Source of the DNA: Burkholderiales bacterium
GTDB taxonomy: Bacteria; Pseudomonadota; Gammaproteobacteria; Burkholderiales; JAEUOS01
Assembly: GCA_947473125.1 (NCBI GenBank)
Contig: CANJDH010000029.1
Coordinates: 1-45,542 of the forward strand
Direction: 5' to 3'
DNA length: 45,542 nucleotides
Position numbers and translations under genes: made by a program. The stretch's first letter is position 1; the number at the start of each line of letters is the position of its first letter. The notes under the pieces are model-generated. The model searched no databases and was not told where the DNA came from. It worked only from the letters and a program-made list of their open reading frames with translations. Of the stretch, positions 1 to 8,285 are shown piece by piece.

Positions 1-373
1 CCACCATCAGGCCTGGCTCGGCGAGGTGATTGACTTCCACCATGGTGCTGGTGGGCAGGTGGTCCTTGAAAAATTCTTCGCGCGCGGCAACGATCTGCTT
101 GAACTCGCGCATGTCGGTGGTGTAGACCGTTGTGCTCACAATGTCGGTCAGCGCCGCTCCTGCGGCGACCAGGCTCTTTTCAATATTGCTGAGGCACTGC
201 CGGGTTTGTTCGAGCATGTCGCCCACACCCACTTGCCGCCCGTCGGCGTCGCGCGCCAACTGCCCCGAAACAAAATTCAGGCTTTTGGGAATGTCGACGC
301 GCACAGAATGGTTGTAGACGCTGGCCCGGACATTCTTCATGCCGGGCGGATTGCCGCGCGTAATGGTGGCCAT
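1..373 (-). CDS. RidA-family protein, 3' end cut by window edge
   Basis: RidA (YjgF/YER057c/UK114) family: small, usually trimeric proteins, many of which hydrolyse reactive enamines/imines to ketones. The gene reads from an ATG at 373 and leaves the window; 124 codons are visible, close to the usual 125-150, so little is missing. Family-like stretches include FVSGQLARD near residue 35 and DIVSTTVYTTDMREF in the second half. There is no signal peptide, so it is cytosolic. It starts 11 nt after the stop of the RraA-like gene and is third in a Bug-RraA-RidA operon. A role in clearing an imine or enol intermediate of the pathway is inference. Confidence 0.85.
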   Translation of the reverse strand, partial: MATITRGNPPGMKNVRASVYNHSVRVDIPKSLNFVSGQLARDADGRQVGVGDMLEQTRQCLSNIEKSLVAAGAALTDIVSTTVYTTDMREFKQIVAAREEFFKDHLPTSTMVEVNHLAEPGLMV

Positions 374-384
374 GGTGCCGCCGC

Positions 385-1104
385 TCAGGGCTTGTAGCCG
401 GCGGCGGTCATCATGTCGTAGCGTACCCGATCGTGCGCGATCACCGGGTCCATGCCGCCGCGCACGGCTTCAATCACGCTGTCCTCAATCGACTTGAAAA
501 GCCTGGCGAATTCGAGCACGTCGGCAATCTTGTCCTTGGGGATCACGCAAACGCCGTTTTCGTCGGCCATGATCAGGTCGCCGGGTTTCACCGGCACGCC
601 GCCCAACTGCACTTCGATCGCGTAGCCGGCGCAAGCACAGCGGTTGCGGATCGATTGCTGGATCGCCCCTTTGCCAAACACCGGCAGGTTGAGCTGCTTG
701 AACTCATCAATGTCGCGCGTGACGCCGTCCATCACGCAACCGGCGAGGCCGAGATGGCGCGTGGTAAAGCCCGCCACACCACCGAAGCTGTTGACATCCA
801 TGCGCCCGGCCTGGTCGATCACGAGTACGTCGCCTGGCTTGCCCAGCTTGATCGCTTCGAGCGTGCCGAGCACCGGCGATTCGGTCGCCTCACCCACCGG
901 CACCAGCTTGAGGGTAGCCGCCGGGCCGACGATCTTGGGGCAGGCTTCCCACAACGGGCCGATGCCGTGCGGCGCGCCCTTGATGCCAAGGCGGTCGAGG
1001 CCGTCGGATACGTTGGCGGTGGACAGCATGCGGTATTCCGCAATCATCTGCTTCAACTGGGCATCGGTACTCACATCATCTCCATGGTGGATTGCGGTTG
1101 ACAT
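385..1104 (-). CDS. RraA-like aldolase (HMG/CHA aldolase type)
   Basis: Member of the RraA/class II HMG-CHA aldolase family (239 aa), named after a regulator of RNase E but including metal-dependent 4-hydroxy-4-methyl-2-oxoglutarate aldolases and oxaloacetate decarboxylases. The aldolase signature G-X20-R-D-X2-E is present as Gly109, Arg130, Asp131, Glu134, which favours a catabolic aldolase over an RNase E inhibitor. The C-terminal region carries MADENGVCVIP, typical of the fold. It begins 3 nt after the upstream Bug gene and precedes the RidA gene, so the three are probably co-transcribed. The substrate cannot be told from sequence. Confidence 0.85.
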   Translation of the reverse strand: MSTAIHHGDDVSTDAQLKQMIAEYRMLSTANVSDGLDRLGIKGAPHGIGPLWEACPKIVGPAATLKLVPVGEATESPVLGTLEAIKLGKPGDVLVIDQAGRMDVNSFGGVAGFTTRHLGLAGCVMDGVTRDIDEFKQLNLPVFGKGAIQQSIRNRCACAGYAIEVQLGGVPVKPGDLIMADENGVCVIPKDKIADVLEFARLFKSIEDSVIEAVRGGMDPVIAHDRVRYDMMTAAGYKP

Positions 1105-1107
1105 GCA

Positions 1108-2109
1108 CTATTCAGCCGTGAGGCCGGCATCCTTGACCACCTTGCCCCATTTGGTGGCCTCATCGCGCACGAACTGGCCAAACTGTTCGGGCGTATTCGG
1201 CGTATGGCGCTCGCCCTCGACCTCCATGCGCCGCGTGATTTCGGGCAGTCGCATGATGCGCATTACTTCGGTGTTGAGCTTGCGCACGATATCGGGCGGC
1301 GTGCCTGCCGGTGCAAACAGCCCGATCCAGTTGTTGACCGAAAATCCCGGCACGCCCGACTCCGCAATCGTCGGCAACTGCGGCGCCGCCGCCGAGCGCG
1401 CATTGCCGATCACGGCGATGCCTTTGAGCTTGCCGGCGCGCACATGCGGAATCGCCGTCGGCAGCGTCGCAAACGTCAGCTGGGTCTGCCCGCCGATCAG
1501 GTCGGCAATCGCCGGCGCATTGCCGCGATACGGAATATGCACCATGAAGGTCTTGGTCATCGACTTGAACAATTCGCCGGCGAGGTGGCTGGCGGTTCCG
1601 ACCCCGCCGGAGGCGTACGACAGGGTGCCGGGCTTGGCGCGCGCCAAGGCAAGCAGGTCCGACACCGAGTTCACCGGCAACGAAGGGTGCACGGCAAGAA
1701 TCCCTTCAGCCTCTATCACCATCGCCACCGGCGCAAAATCACGCATGGTGTCGTAGGGCATTTTGGCGAACAGGAACTGGTTTACCGCGTGCGAGCCAAC
1801 AAAGCCCATCACCAGGGTATACCCGTCGGCCGGGGCCTTGGCCACCACGTCAGCGCCGATGTTGCCGCCGCCGCCGGTGCGGTTCTCCACCAGCACCGCC
1901 TGCCCCCAGGATTCAAGCAGCTTGGCGCCGATCACGCGTGAGTAATAGTCGGCAATGCCGCCGGTCGCCACCGGCACGACGATGCGGATCGGTTTGGCGG
2001 GATACTGGGCTTGCGCCTCTAGGGGCAACGCCCAAGCCGCAAACCCGCCAAGCAAGGCGCCCAGCAAATGCCAAGGCTGTTCGACCACCATGCGGATATG
2101 TCTCTTCAT
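1108..2109 (-). CDS. Bug-family (TctC) periplasmic solute-binding protein 1
   Basis: Tripartite tricarboxylate transporter substrate-binding protein of the Bug family, which captures small carboxylates in the periplasm. The 333 aa and the start at the internal ATG (2109) rest on the AAAGGTGG ribosome site just upstream; a GTG nine bases earlier is possible. There is a signal peptide ending around LEAQAQ, then family motifs YPAKPIRIVVP, GGGGNIGADVVAKAPADGYTL and HIPYRG. No TctA/TctB membrane genes lie nearby. First gene of the Bug-RraA-RidA operon, suggesting that its ligand is the substrate or an intermediate of those enzymes. Confidence 0.93.
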   Translation of the reverse strand: MKRHIRMVVEQPWHLLGALLGGFAAWALPLEAQAQYPAKPIRIVVPVATGGIADYYSRVIGAKLLESWGQAVLVENRTGGGGNIGADVVAKAPADGYTLVMGFVGSHAVNQFLFAKMPYDTMRDFAPVAMVIEAEGILAVHPSLPVNSVSDLLALARAKPGTLSYASGGVGTASHLAGELFKSMTKTFMVHIPYRGNAPAIADLIGGQTQLTFATLPTAIPHVRAGKLKGIAVIGNARSAAAPQLPTIAESGVPGFSVNNWIGLFAPAGTPPDIVRKLNTEVMRIMRLPEITRRMEVEGERHTPNTPEQFGQFVRDEATKWGKVVKDAGLTAE

Positions 2110-2319
2110 TCCGTCCACCTTTCCGATTCAGGCGCACTGCCGGTTCAACCGGCACTGGAGCGGCTATTTAGCCTCAGCATCCCGCCCACGTCAAGGAAAC
2201 CCCGGGCACCGATGCGCTGCGATGCACCAATGCCATCTTCGCGTCACCATCCGCAAGCGACACGCACGCAAGCGTGCCTTCGCTACAATGGTTCGAACAA
2301 TGGGAGACGGCAAAACAGC

Positions 2320-3279
2320 ATGATGCACACAATCACGAGGGTATTTATCGTCGCCTGCGCCTGCGCGGCCACTCTGGCGCAGGCGGCCTGGCCCGATAAA
2401 CCTCTGCAACTCATCGTGCCGTATCCACCCGGCGGCCTTACCGACGCGCTGGCGCGCGCCATCGCCAAACCGTTAAGCGAGCGCCTCAAGCAGCCGGTGG
2501 TGGTGCAAAACGTGCCTGGCGGCGGCGGCAACATCGGTGCGGCCAAGGCGGCCAAGTCGGCGCCGGACGGCTACACCATCTACATCGGCAACAACGCGAC
2601 GGTGGGCCTGAACACGCTGATCTACAAGTCGCTGCCGTTCGACCCGCTTGTCGATCTCGCGCCGGTCATGCTGGTGGTCGAGAGCCAGAGTGTCGTGGTG
2701 GTCCATCCCGGCGTGGCGGCACAAAACGTGGCCGAGTTGATTGCACTGGCCAAGGCGCGCCCCGATCAGGTCAACTACGGCTCGACCGGCAGCGGCGGCG
2801 TCAGCCACCTCGCCGGCGAGATGTTCAAGGGCGCCACCGGCACGCGCATGACCCACGTGCCCTACAAAGGCACCGGGCCGGCACTGACCGACCTCCTCGG
2901 CGGGCAAATCCAGATGATGTTCAACGATACCGCCGTACCGCATGTCAAGAATGGCAAGCTGCGCGCCCTCGCCGTCACCGGAGCGAAGCGCTGGCCGCTG
3001 CTGCCCGATGTCCCCACGCTGGCCGAAGCCGGCGTTCCCGGCTTCGAGAAGTACAACTGGTTCGGCATCTTCGTACCGGCCGGCACGCCCGAGTTGATCA
3101 TCACCTCGCTCAATCGCGAACTGCTCGTAATCATGCGCGACCCGGCTACCCAGAAGTGGGTTGAATCGCAAGGTGCAGAGGCAACCGCCGGCACCCCGGA
3201 AGAATTTGCCGCCTTCATTCGCCGCGACCTGGCCAAGTGGGCGCGCGTGGTCAAAGACACCGGCATCTCGCCGGAATAG
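2320..3279 (+). CDS. Bug-family (TctC) periplasmic solute-binding protein 2
   Basis: Second Bug-type binding protein (319 aa), divergent from the first. The start is one of two adjacent ATGs (2320 or 2323) behind GGGAGACGG; the open frame extends further upstream but without Bug sequence. The signal peptide ends about ATLAQA, followed by WPDKPLQLIVPYPPGGLTD, GGGGNIGAAKAAKSAPDGYT and HVPYKGTGPALTD, all standard for the family. It heads a plus-strand group with a TauD-like dioxygenase (17 nt downstream) and an APH-fold kinase. A TACAAT at 2284-2289 could be a -10 element, but no convincing -35 was found. Confidence 0.93.
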   Translation: MMHTITRVFIVACACAATLAQAAWPDKPLQLIVPYPPGGLTDALARAIAKPLSERLKQPVVVQNVPGGGGNIGAAKAAKSAPDGYTIYIGNNATVGLNTLIYKSLPFDPLVDLAPVMLVVESQSVVVVHPGVAAQNVAELIALAKARPDQVNYGSTGSGGVSHLAGEMFKGATGTRMTHVPYKGTGPALTDLLGGQIQMMFNDTAVPHVKNGKLRALAVTGAKRWPLLPDVPTLAEAGVPGFEKYNWFGIFVPAGTPELIITSLNRELLVIMRDPATQKWVESQGAEATAGTPEEFAAFIRRDLAKWARVVKDTGISPE

Positions 3280-3296
3280 TCGGCGCGAGGACACGC

Positions 3297-4205
3297 ATGG
3301 CCATCAGCATTTATCCGGTCACGCCCGATTTCGCCGCCGAGGTTGGCGATGTCGATCTCGCCAAGCCGCTGTCGCCCGAAGACCGCGACGCCATCAAGGC
3401 GGCATTCTGGCAATACGCGGTGCTGGTGTTCCCGGCACAAGGGCTGACCTCCGACCAGCACGTTGCTTTTGCGCAGGTGTTCGGCCCGATGGAACCGAAC
3501 ATCAACTCGTATGCCGACGAGATCAAGAAAGAGCGCATAGACAACCGCGTCTCGGACGTTTCCAACCTCGATGCCGACAACAACATCCTGCCGGCCGAAA
3601 GCCGCAAGCGCCAGTCGGGCCTGGCGAACCGTCTGTGGCACACCGACAGCAGCTTTCGCCATGTACCGGCCCTGACCTCGCTGCTGTACTCGCGCCGGGT
3701 TGCGCCGATCGGCGGCCACACCCAGTTCGCCGACATGCGCGCCGCATGGGATGCCTTGCCCACGGCGATGCAACAGCGCATCGATGGCCTGGTGGTCGAG
3801 CATTCGATATTCCATTCGCGCGCCACGATCGGTTTTACCGACTACTCGGAGCGCGAGCGCACCTCGCTGCCGGGCGCGCTGCAACTGCTGGTGCGCACGA
3901 TTCCGGAAAGCGGGCGGCGTGCGCTGTACCTCGCGTCGCACGCGTTCCGCATCGCCGGCATGCCCGACGACGAAGCCCACGGGCTGATCGCCGAGCTGAT
4001 GGCGCACGCCACGCAGCGCCAGTTCGTCCACACGCACCGCTGGCGCCAGAACGACCTCGTCATGTGGGACAACCGTTGCACCATGCACCGCGGCACCGAA
4101 TACGACGAACGCCGCTGGCCGCGCGACATGCACCGCGCCACCGTGTCCGACATCGGCAACACCCGCGAGGCCGCTGCCGGCCACGCCAAGCACGCTGCCG
4201 CGTGA
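3297..4205 (+). CDS. TauD/TfdA-family Fe(II)/2-oxoglutarate dioxygenase
   Basis: Non-haem iron, 2-oxoglutarate-dependent dioxygenase of 302 aa, resembling 2,4-D dioxygenase TfdA more than taurine dioxygenase. The facial triad is visible: His115 and Asp117 in WHTDSSF and distal His264 in TMHRGTEYD, with Arg280 in the MHRATV segment as the likely 2-oxoglutarate carboxylate anchor. The ATG is chosen because the TauD fold begins immediately (MAISIYPVTPDFAAEVGDVDL region) and GCGAGG lies just upstream. It likely hydroxylates, and thereby cleaves, the compound bound by the preceding Bug protein; the substrate is unknown. Confidence 0.9.
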   Translation: MAISIYPVTPDFAAEVGDVDLAKPLSPEDRDAIKAAFWQYAVLVFPAQGLTSDQHVAFAQVFGPMEPNINSYADEIKKERIDNRVSDVSNLDADNNILPAESRKRQSGLANRLWHTDSSFRHVPALTSLLYSRRVAPIGGHTQFADMRAAWDALPTAMQQRIDGLVVEHSIFHSRATIGFTDYSERERTSLPGALQLLVRTIPESGRRALYLASHAFRIAGMPDDEAHGLIAELMAHATQRQFVHTHRWRQNDLVMWDNRCTMHRGTEYDERRWPRDMHRATVSDIGNTREAAAGHAKHAAA

Positions 4206-4225
4206 GGGTCATCGGCCCAGGAGCT

Positions 4226-4245
4226 GCTCCCACCAATGGTTTCAG
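4226..4245. repeat. Short interspersed repeat, type 2, copy 1
   Basis: GCTCCCACCAATGGTTTCAG. The same 20 bases, with one change (AAT to AAC), recur at 10636. Both copies lie within about 30 bases after the stop codon of a plus-strand gene. Here the flanks GGCCCAGGAGC and GGCC suggest a folded element. Probably a REP-like or terminator-like intergenic repeat; two copies are too few to classify it. Confidence 0.5.
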
Positions 4246-4257
4246 GCCATTTCTCGA

Positions 4258-5334
4258 ATGAGCCGGCAGGACATTTATTACTGGAAGTGCGACCGCCCGG
4301 CGGCGTTTCACGGCACCCAGGCGCGTGATGGTGCGGCAGCCATCGAAGCGCCGCTCCTCGGCGCACTGCGCGACCACTTCGGTACCTCCGCCATTACCCT
4401 CGCCCCCGGCGCGGGCCAGGGCAACCATCTGACCTGGAACGCCGATGTCGATGGCCAAGCCCTGTTCATCCGCGTCGAGAACGGCCCAGAGCAAGACGCC
4501 CAGCTCGCCATCGAATCGGCATTGCTCGACCGGGTGCGCGCGCTAGGTGTACCCACGCCGCGCGTGTTTGGCGTAGACGCGACGCGCCGCTGCGTGCCCT
4601 TCGCCTGGCAGGCGCTGGAACGCATCGACGCACCCGACCTCAACCATTGGCACAAGCAAAGCACGCTCGACGTGCCGCGCATCGCCTTCGACATTGGCGT
4701 GTCAGTCGCGACCTGGCAGCAGCTGACGTTCCCGGGCTTTGGGCCGCTGCATGGCGGCGCGGCGCTGCGGGGATGGCACGCGCGCTACGCCGACTATCAC
4801 TGGCTCCATCTGCAGCGGCACCTCGATTTCCTCGTGACACGCCAATTCCTCACTGAATCGCAAGGCCGCGAGCTTCTAGCCGCGATCGAAGACCGACGCG
4901 ACTTGCTGAACCTGGAGGCCGGCGTGTTCGTGCACAAGGACCTGGCCTTGTGGAATGTGCTCGGCAGCACCAATCAGATCGCCGCCTTCATCGACTTCGA
5001 CGATGCGATCAGCGGCGACGCGATGGACGACCTGTCGTTGCTGGCCTGCTTCCACGACGCCGCGTTCGTGCAGGGCGCCTTCAAGGGCTACGCGAGCGTG
5101 CGCGCGCTGCCGCCCGAGCACTTGCAGCGCTTCTGGCTGCACCTGATGCGCAACATGATCGTCAAATCGGTGATCCGCGTCGGCGCCGGCTACTTCGAGC
5201 GCGACAGCGGTTTCTTCCTGATCGGCGCGAATGCATCGGGCGCGAGCCTGCGCGAGTTCACGCTAGCGAGGTTGATGACCAGCCTGCACGGTTTGCGCGA
5301 CGCAAGCCCGCTTGACGCCTTGTCGATGCCCTGA
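4258..5334 (+). CDS. APH-fold phosphotransferase (aminoglycoside/choline kinase-like)
   Basis: Kinase-fold small-molecule phosphotransferase (358 aa). The catalytic loop reads HKDLALWN (His226, Asp228, Asn233), a variant of the usual HGDLxxxN, and the metal-binding motif is IDFDDA (Asp246, Asp248). The first 60 residues are less typical of the family. No clear ribosome site precedes the ATG at 4258, which directly follows a repeat element, so a later start is possible. The position after Bug and dioxygenase genes suggests it phosphorylates a hydroxylated or amine catabolic intermediate rather than an antibiotic; this is inference from context. Confidence 0.75.
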   Translation: MSRQDIYYWKCDRPAAFHGTQARDGAAAIEAPLLGALRDHFGTSAITLAPGAGQGNHLTWNADVDGQALFIRVENGPEQDAQLAIESALLDRVRALGVPTPRVFGVDATRRCVPFAWQALERIDAPDLNHWHKQSTLDVPRIAFDIGVSVATWQQLTFPGFGPLHGGAALRGWHARYADYHWLHLQRHLDFLVTRQFLTESQGRELLAAIEDRRDLLNLEAGVFVHKDLALWNVLGSTNQIAAFIDFDDAISGDAMDDLSLLACFHDAAFVQGAFKGYASVRALPPEHLQRFWLHLMRNMIVKSVIRVGAGYFERDSGFFLIGANASGASLREFTLARLMTSLHGLRDASPLDALSMP

Positions 5335-5371
5335 AAGTCGTATCCACCACGGGTTGGGGGCCGATGCCTGT

Positions 5372-6517
5372 CTAGACCCGGTACTTTTCGAGTACCGCGC
5401 GGTCGATCGTCACGCCGAGCCCGGGCCCGGAGGGAATCGGCACCCAGCCGTCCTGCTGCACAATCGGCTCGGTAATCAGGAACTGGCGGAACGGATGCGA
5501 TGAGCGGTCGTATTCGAACACCGGCTCCTGCGCGAACAGCGAGTGGTGCGTGACCGGCAGCGCGGCGATCATCTGCAACGAGGCGGCCTGGGCGATCGCC
5601 GAGCCCCACACATGCGGGTTGACCGCCACGCCGTGCGACTGCGCCAGCGCCGCAATGTGGCGCGCTGCCGTGATGCCGCCGCACGAGCCCAGGTCCGGCT
5701 GCGCGATATCGACGCTGCCGGCCGCAAACAATTCGCGGTAACCAAACAGCGTGTGCTCGTTCTCGCCGCCGGCGATCGGCATGGTGAGCTTCTCGCGCAT
5801 TTCGGCGTAACCGCGCGTGTCCTCTGGCACCACCGGCTCTTCGTACCAGCGCAACTGGTAGCCGGCTAGGGCGCGGCCCAGTTGCAGCGCTTCGGCGCGA
5901 CCGTAGGCGTGGTTGGTGTCGATCATCAGCGTGATGTTGCGGCCGGCGATGGCCTTTGCGATGGCTTCCATGCAAACGATGTCGTCGTTCACGCCATAGC
6001 CGAGCTTGACCTTCATCAAACGAAAGCCGGCATCGTGGTGACGAATCGCTTCTTCGGCAAGGCGCGCCGCTTCACCCTGGCCTTTGATGCGGTAGAAGCC
6101 CGTCGCGTAGGGCTCCACCTGGGTGCGGAATGCGCCGCCCATCAACTGGTAAATCGGCACGTTGTGGCTGCGCGCGGCGATATCCCACAGGGCAATGTCG
6201 ATGGCGCTGATGGCCGAAACCACCGAACCCTTGCGGCCGTAGTCGCGCGTGGCGTGATACATGCGATGCCACAGCACTTCGGTGTTGCGCGGGTCGGCGC
6301 CAAGGATGATCGGCTTCAAGGCATATTCGATCGCAGCCGCAGCAATCTCGGGCGGCTCCAGCCCCTGCGCAAACGCCTCGCCCCAGCCGGTGATGCCTTC
6401 GTCGGTCGACACTTCCACCAGCGTGGCGCTGCGTTGCTTCACCCAGCCTTGAGAAAACGCGAACGGCTCGGCCAACGGGCTCTTGAGCACATGAACGCGA
6501 ATGTCTGTAACTTTCAT
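5372..6517 (-). CDS. Enolase-superfamily enzyme (mandelate racemase/muconate lactonizing type)
   Basis: A 381-aa member of the MR/MLE branch of the enolase superfamily, which abstracts a proton alpha to a carboxylate. Visible catalytic set: Lys169-Val-Lys171 (KxK base), metal ligands Asp200 (with Asn202), Glu226 and Glu252, and His302 in PHVWGSAI, which could be the opposite-face base as in mandelate racemase. Retention of both bases allows racemisation/epimerisation or dehydration. It lies 36 nt after the amidohydrolase gene in the same operon, convergent with the kinase gene. An N-acyl-amino-acid racemase or sugar-acid dehydratase are both possible. Confidence 0.9.
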   Translation of the reverse strand: MKVTDIRVHVLKSPLAEPFAFSQGWVKQRSATLVEVSTDEGITGWGEAFAQGLEPPEIAAAAIEYALKPIILGADPRNTEVLWHRMYHATRDYGRKGSVVSAISAIDIALWDIAARSHNVPIYQLMGGAFRTQVEPYATGFYRIKGQGEAARLAEEAIRHHDAGFRLMKVKLGYGVNDDIVCMEAIAKAIAGRNITLMIDTNHAYGRAEALQLGRALAGYQLRWYEEPVVPEDTRGYAEMREKLTMPIAGGENEHTLFGYRELFAAGSVDIAQPDLGSCGGITAARHIAALAQSHGVAVNPHVWGSAIAQAASLQMIAALPVTHHSLFAQEPVFEYDRSSHPFRQFLITEPIVQQDGWVPIPSGPGLGVTIDRAVLEKYRV

Positions 6518-6553
6518 GTGCCACCCAGCCTGTTTGCTTTTGGTGTTTCGCTT

Positions 6554-8272
6554 TTAGTGAGGCGCCACGCTGCTGCGCACCAGCCGGCCCGGCAACGCGC
6601 CAGTGGCTTTGCCCTTCTCCATCACCAGCTCGCCGGAAACAAAGGTGGCCTCATAACCATTCGCGGTTTGCACCAGGCGGCGACCGCCGGCGGGCAGGTC
6701 GTACTTCATCTGCGGTGCGTTGGCACGTAGATGCGCGAAGTCAATCAGGTTGATGTCGGCCTTCATGCCCGGTGTGAGGGAGCCGCGATCCATGATGCCG
6801 ACGCCGCGCGCATTGCGCAGGGTTTGTGCATGCACCAGGAATTCGACTGGCAGCTTGTCGCCACGGCTGCGGTCGCGCCCCCAGTGGCTCAAGAGATAAG
6901 TGGGGTAGCTCGCATCGCAAATGTAGCCGCAGTGCGCGCCGGCATCGCCCAACCCGAGCAGGGTGGCCGGGTTGCTGAGCATTTCGCGCACCACATCGAG
7001 GTTGTTGTCGGTGTAGTTGTAGAGCGGGAAGTAGAACTTTTTCTTGCCGCCGTCTTCGAGCATCAGGTCATAGGCCACCTCTTCAGGCGTGCGGCCGGTG
7101 GACTTGGCGATGCCGGCGACGCTGTCCTCGGCGCGCGGTTCGTAATTGGCCTGATCGCCGCTCAATGGATACAGCTTGTGAAAGTCGCGCGTGATGCTGG
7201 CAAGGCGCCAGTTGTCCGGCGGTGTGGCCGATTCCTTGATGATGCGTGCACGCAAGGCCGGGTCACGCAGACGCGCAACCCGCTCGGCCAGCGGCAGCGC
7301 CGCGATTTCCACGTAGCCGGGCGTGAGGAAAAACGGCTGCATCGAGCATTCGAGCCCGTGCACCATGCCGATCGGCCGGCACGCCACCTGCGCCTTGATG
7401 TCGAGGCCCTGGCCACGCGCGGCGGCGACCCGCTGCATCACGGCACGCCACTTCTCGGGCATGGCATCGCGCTGCAACAGCGTGAACGACAAGGGTCGGC
7501 CGCTGATGCGCGCCGACTCAGCGAGGATATGAAACTCGCTGTCGATGTCGTCAAAGTCCGAGATCATCTGCAACACACCCTTCCCGGTTTCACCCACGGC
7601 CTTGGCAATGCTGGTGAGCTCATGCTCGGCCACGCCGAACGTGGGGGTCTGTTCGCCGCGCGAGGTGCGGTGCACGAAGGTGCGCGAGGTGGAAAAGCCC
7701 AGCGCCCCGGCCGTGATCGACTCTTTGACCACGGCAGCCATCTTCGCAATGTCATCCGGCGTGGCTTCTTCGCGCCGCGCACCACGCTCGCCCATCACAA
7801 ACACGCGCACGGCAGCATGCGGAATCTGCGCACCAAGGTCCATGATGCGTGGCGTCTTGTCGACCGCGTCAAGGTATTGCGGAAAGCTTTCCCACTCCCA
7901 CTTCACGCCTTCATTGAGCACCGCACCGGGAATATCTTCGACGCCTTCCATGAGCTCGATCATCCACTCGCGCTGGCTGGGTTTGGCGGGCGCAAAGCCG
8001 ACGCCGCAATTGCCCATGACCGCGGTGGTGACGCCGTGCCATGACGAGGGCGTCATGTACGGGTCCCAACTGGCCTGGCCGTCGTAATGGGTGTGAATGT
8101 CGACCCAGCCCGGCGCCACCATCAGGCCGCTGGCGTCGATGGTGCGCGTGGCCGCAGCGGTGATCTTGCCGACCTCGACAACCTTGCCGTCTTTCACCGC
8201 CACGTCGCCGGTGAAAGACGCCGCGCCGGTACCGTCGACGACCGTGCCGCCGCGAATCAACAGATCATGCAT
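6554..8272 (-). CDS. N-acyl-D-amino-acid deacylase-type amidohydrolase
   Basis: Amidohydrolase-superfamily enzyme of 572 aa, D-aminoacylase branch. Its N-terminal beta-sandwich segment (IRGGTVVDGTG) is followed by the metal motif HTHYD (His60, His62, Asp64), the conserved GNCGVGFAP stretch, and GDAGAHCG in the C-terminal third. The open frame continues about 90 codons upstream, but that stretch overlaps the end of the Bug gene; the ATG at 8272 begins the conserved domain and lies 13 nt after that gene's stop. With the enolase-superfamily neighbour it could form a deacylation/racemisation route for N-acylated D-amino acids (inference). Confidence 0.88.
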   Translation of the reverse strand: MHDLLIRGGTVVDGTGAASFTGDVAVKDGKVVEVGKITAAATRTIDASGLMVAPGWVDIHTHYDGQASWDPYMTPSSWHGVTTAVMGNCGVGFAPAKPSQREWMIELMEGVEDIPGAVLNEGVKWEWESFPQYLDAVDKTPRIMDLGAQIPHAAVRVFVMGERGARREEATPDDIAKMAAVVKESITAGALGFSTSRTFVHRTSRGEQTPTFGVAEHELTSIAKAVGETGKGVLQMISDFDDIDSEFHILAESARISGRPLSFTLLQRDAMPEKWRAVMQRVAAARGQGLDIKAQVACRPIGMVHGLECSMQPFFLTPGYVEIAALPLAERVARLRDPALRARIIKESATPPDNWRLASITRDFHKLYPLSGDQANYEPRAEDSVAGIAKSTGRTPEEVAYDLMLEDGGKKKFYFPLYNYTDNNLDVVREMLSNPATLLGLGDAGAHCGYICDASYPTYLLSHWGRDRSRGDKLPVEFLVHAQTLRNARGVGIMDRGSLTPGMKADINLIDFAHLRANAPQMKYDLPAGGRRLVQTANGYEATFVSGELVMEKGKATGALPGRLVRSSVAPH

Positions 8273-8285
8273 TGCAAATCCTTTT

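Noticed and set aside
433-1101. Long plus-strand open frame opposite the RraA-like gene
   Set aside because: It is the antisense shadow of a GC-rich gene; the minus-strand frame has the RraA signature and a proper operon position, while the plus frame has no recognisable domain.
2862-4193. 443-codon minus-strand frame across the Bug 2/TauD boundary
   Set aside because: It spans two well-supported plus-strand genes and has a low-complexity composition typical of antisense frames in high-GC DNA.
4258-5334. Aminoglycoside resistance gene
   Set aside because: The fold is APH, but the HKDLALWN catalytic loop and the catabolic context argue for a metabolic kinase; no resistance subfamily was recognised.
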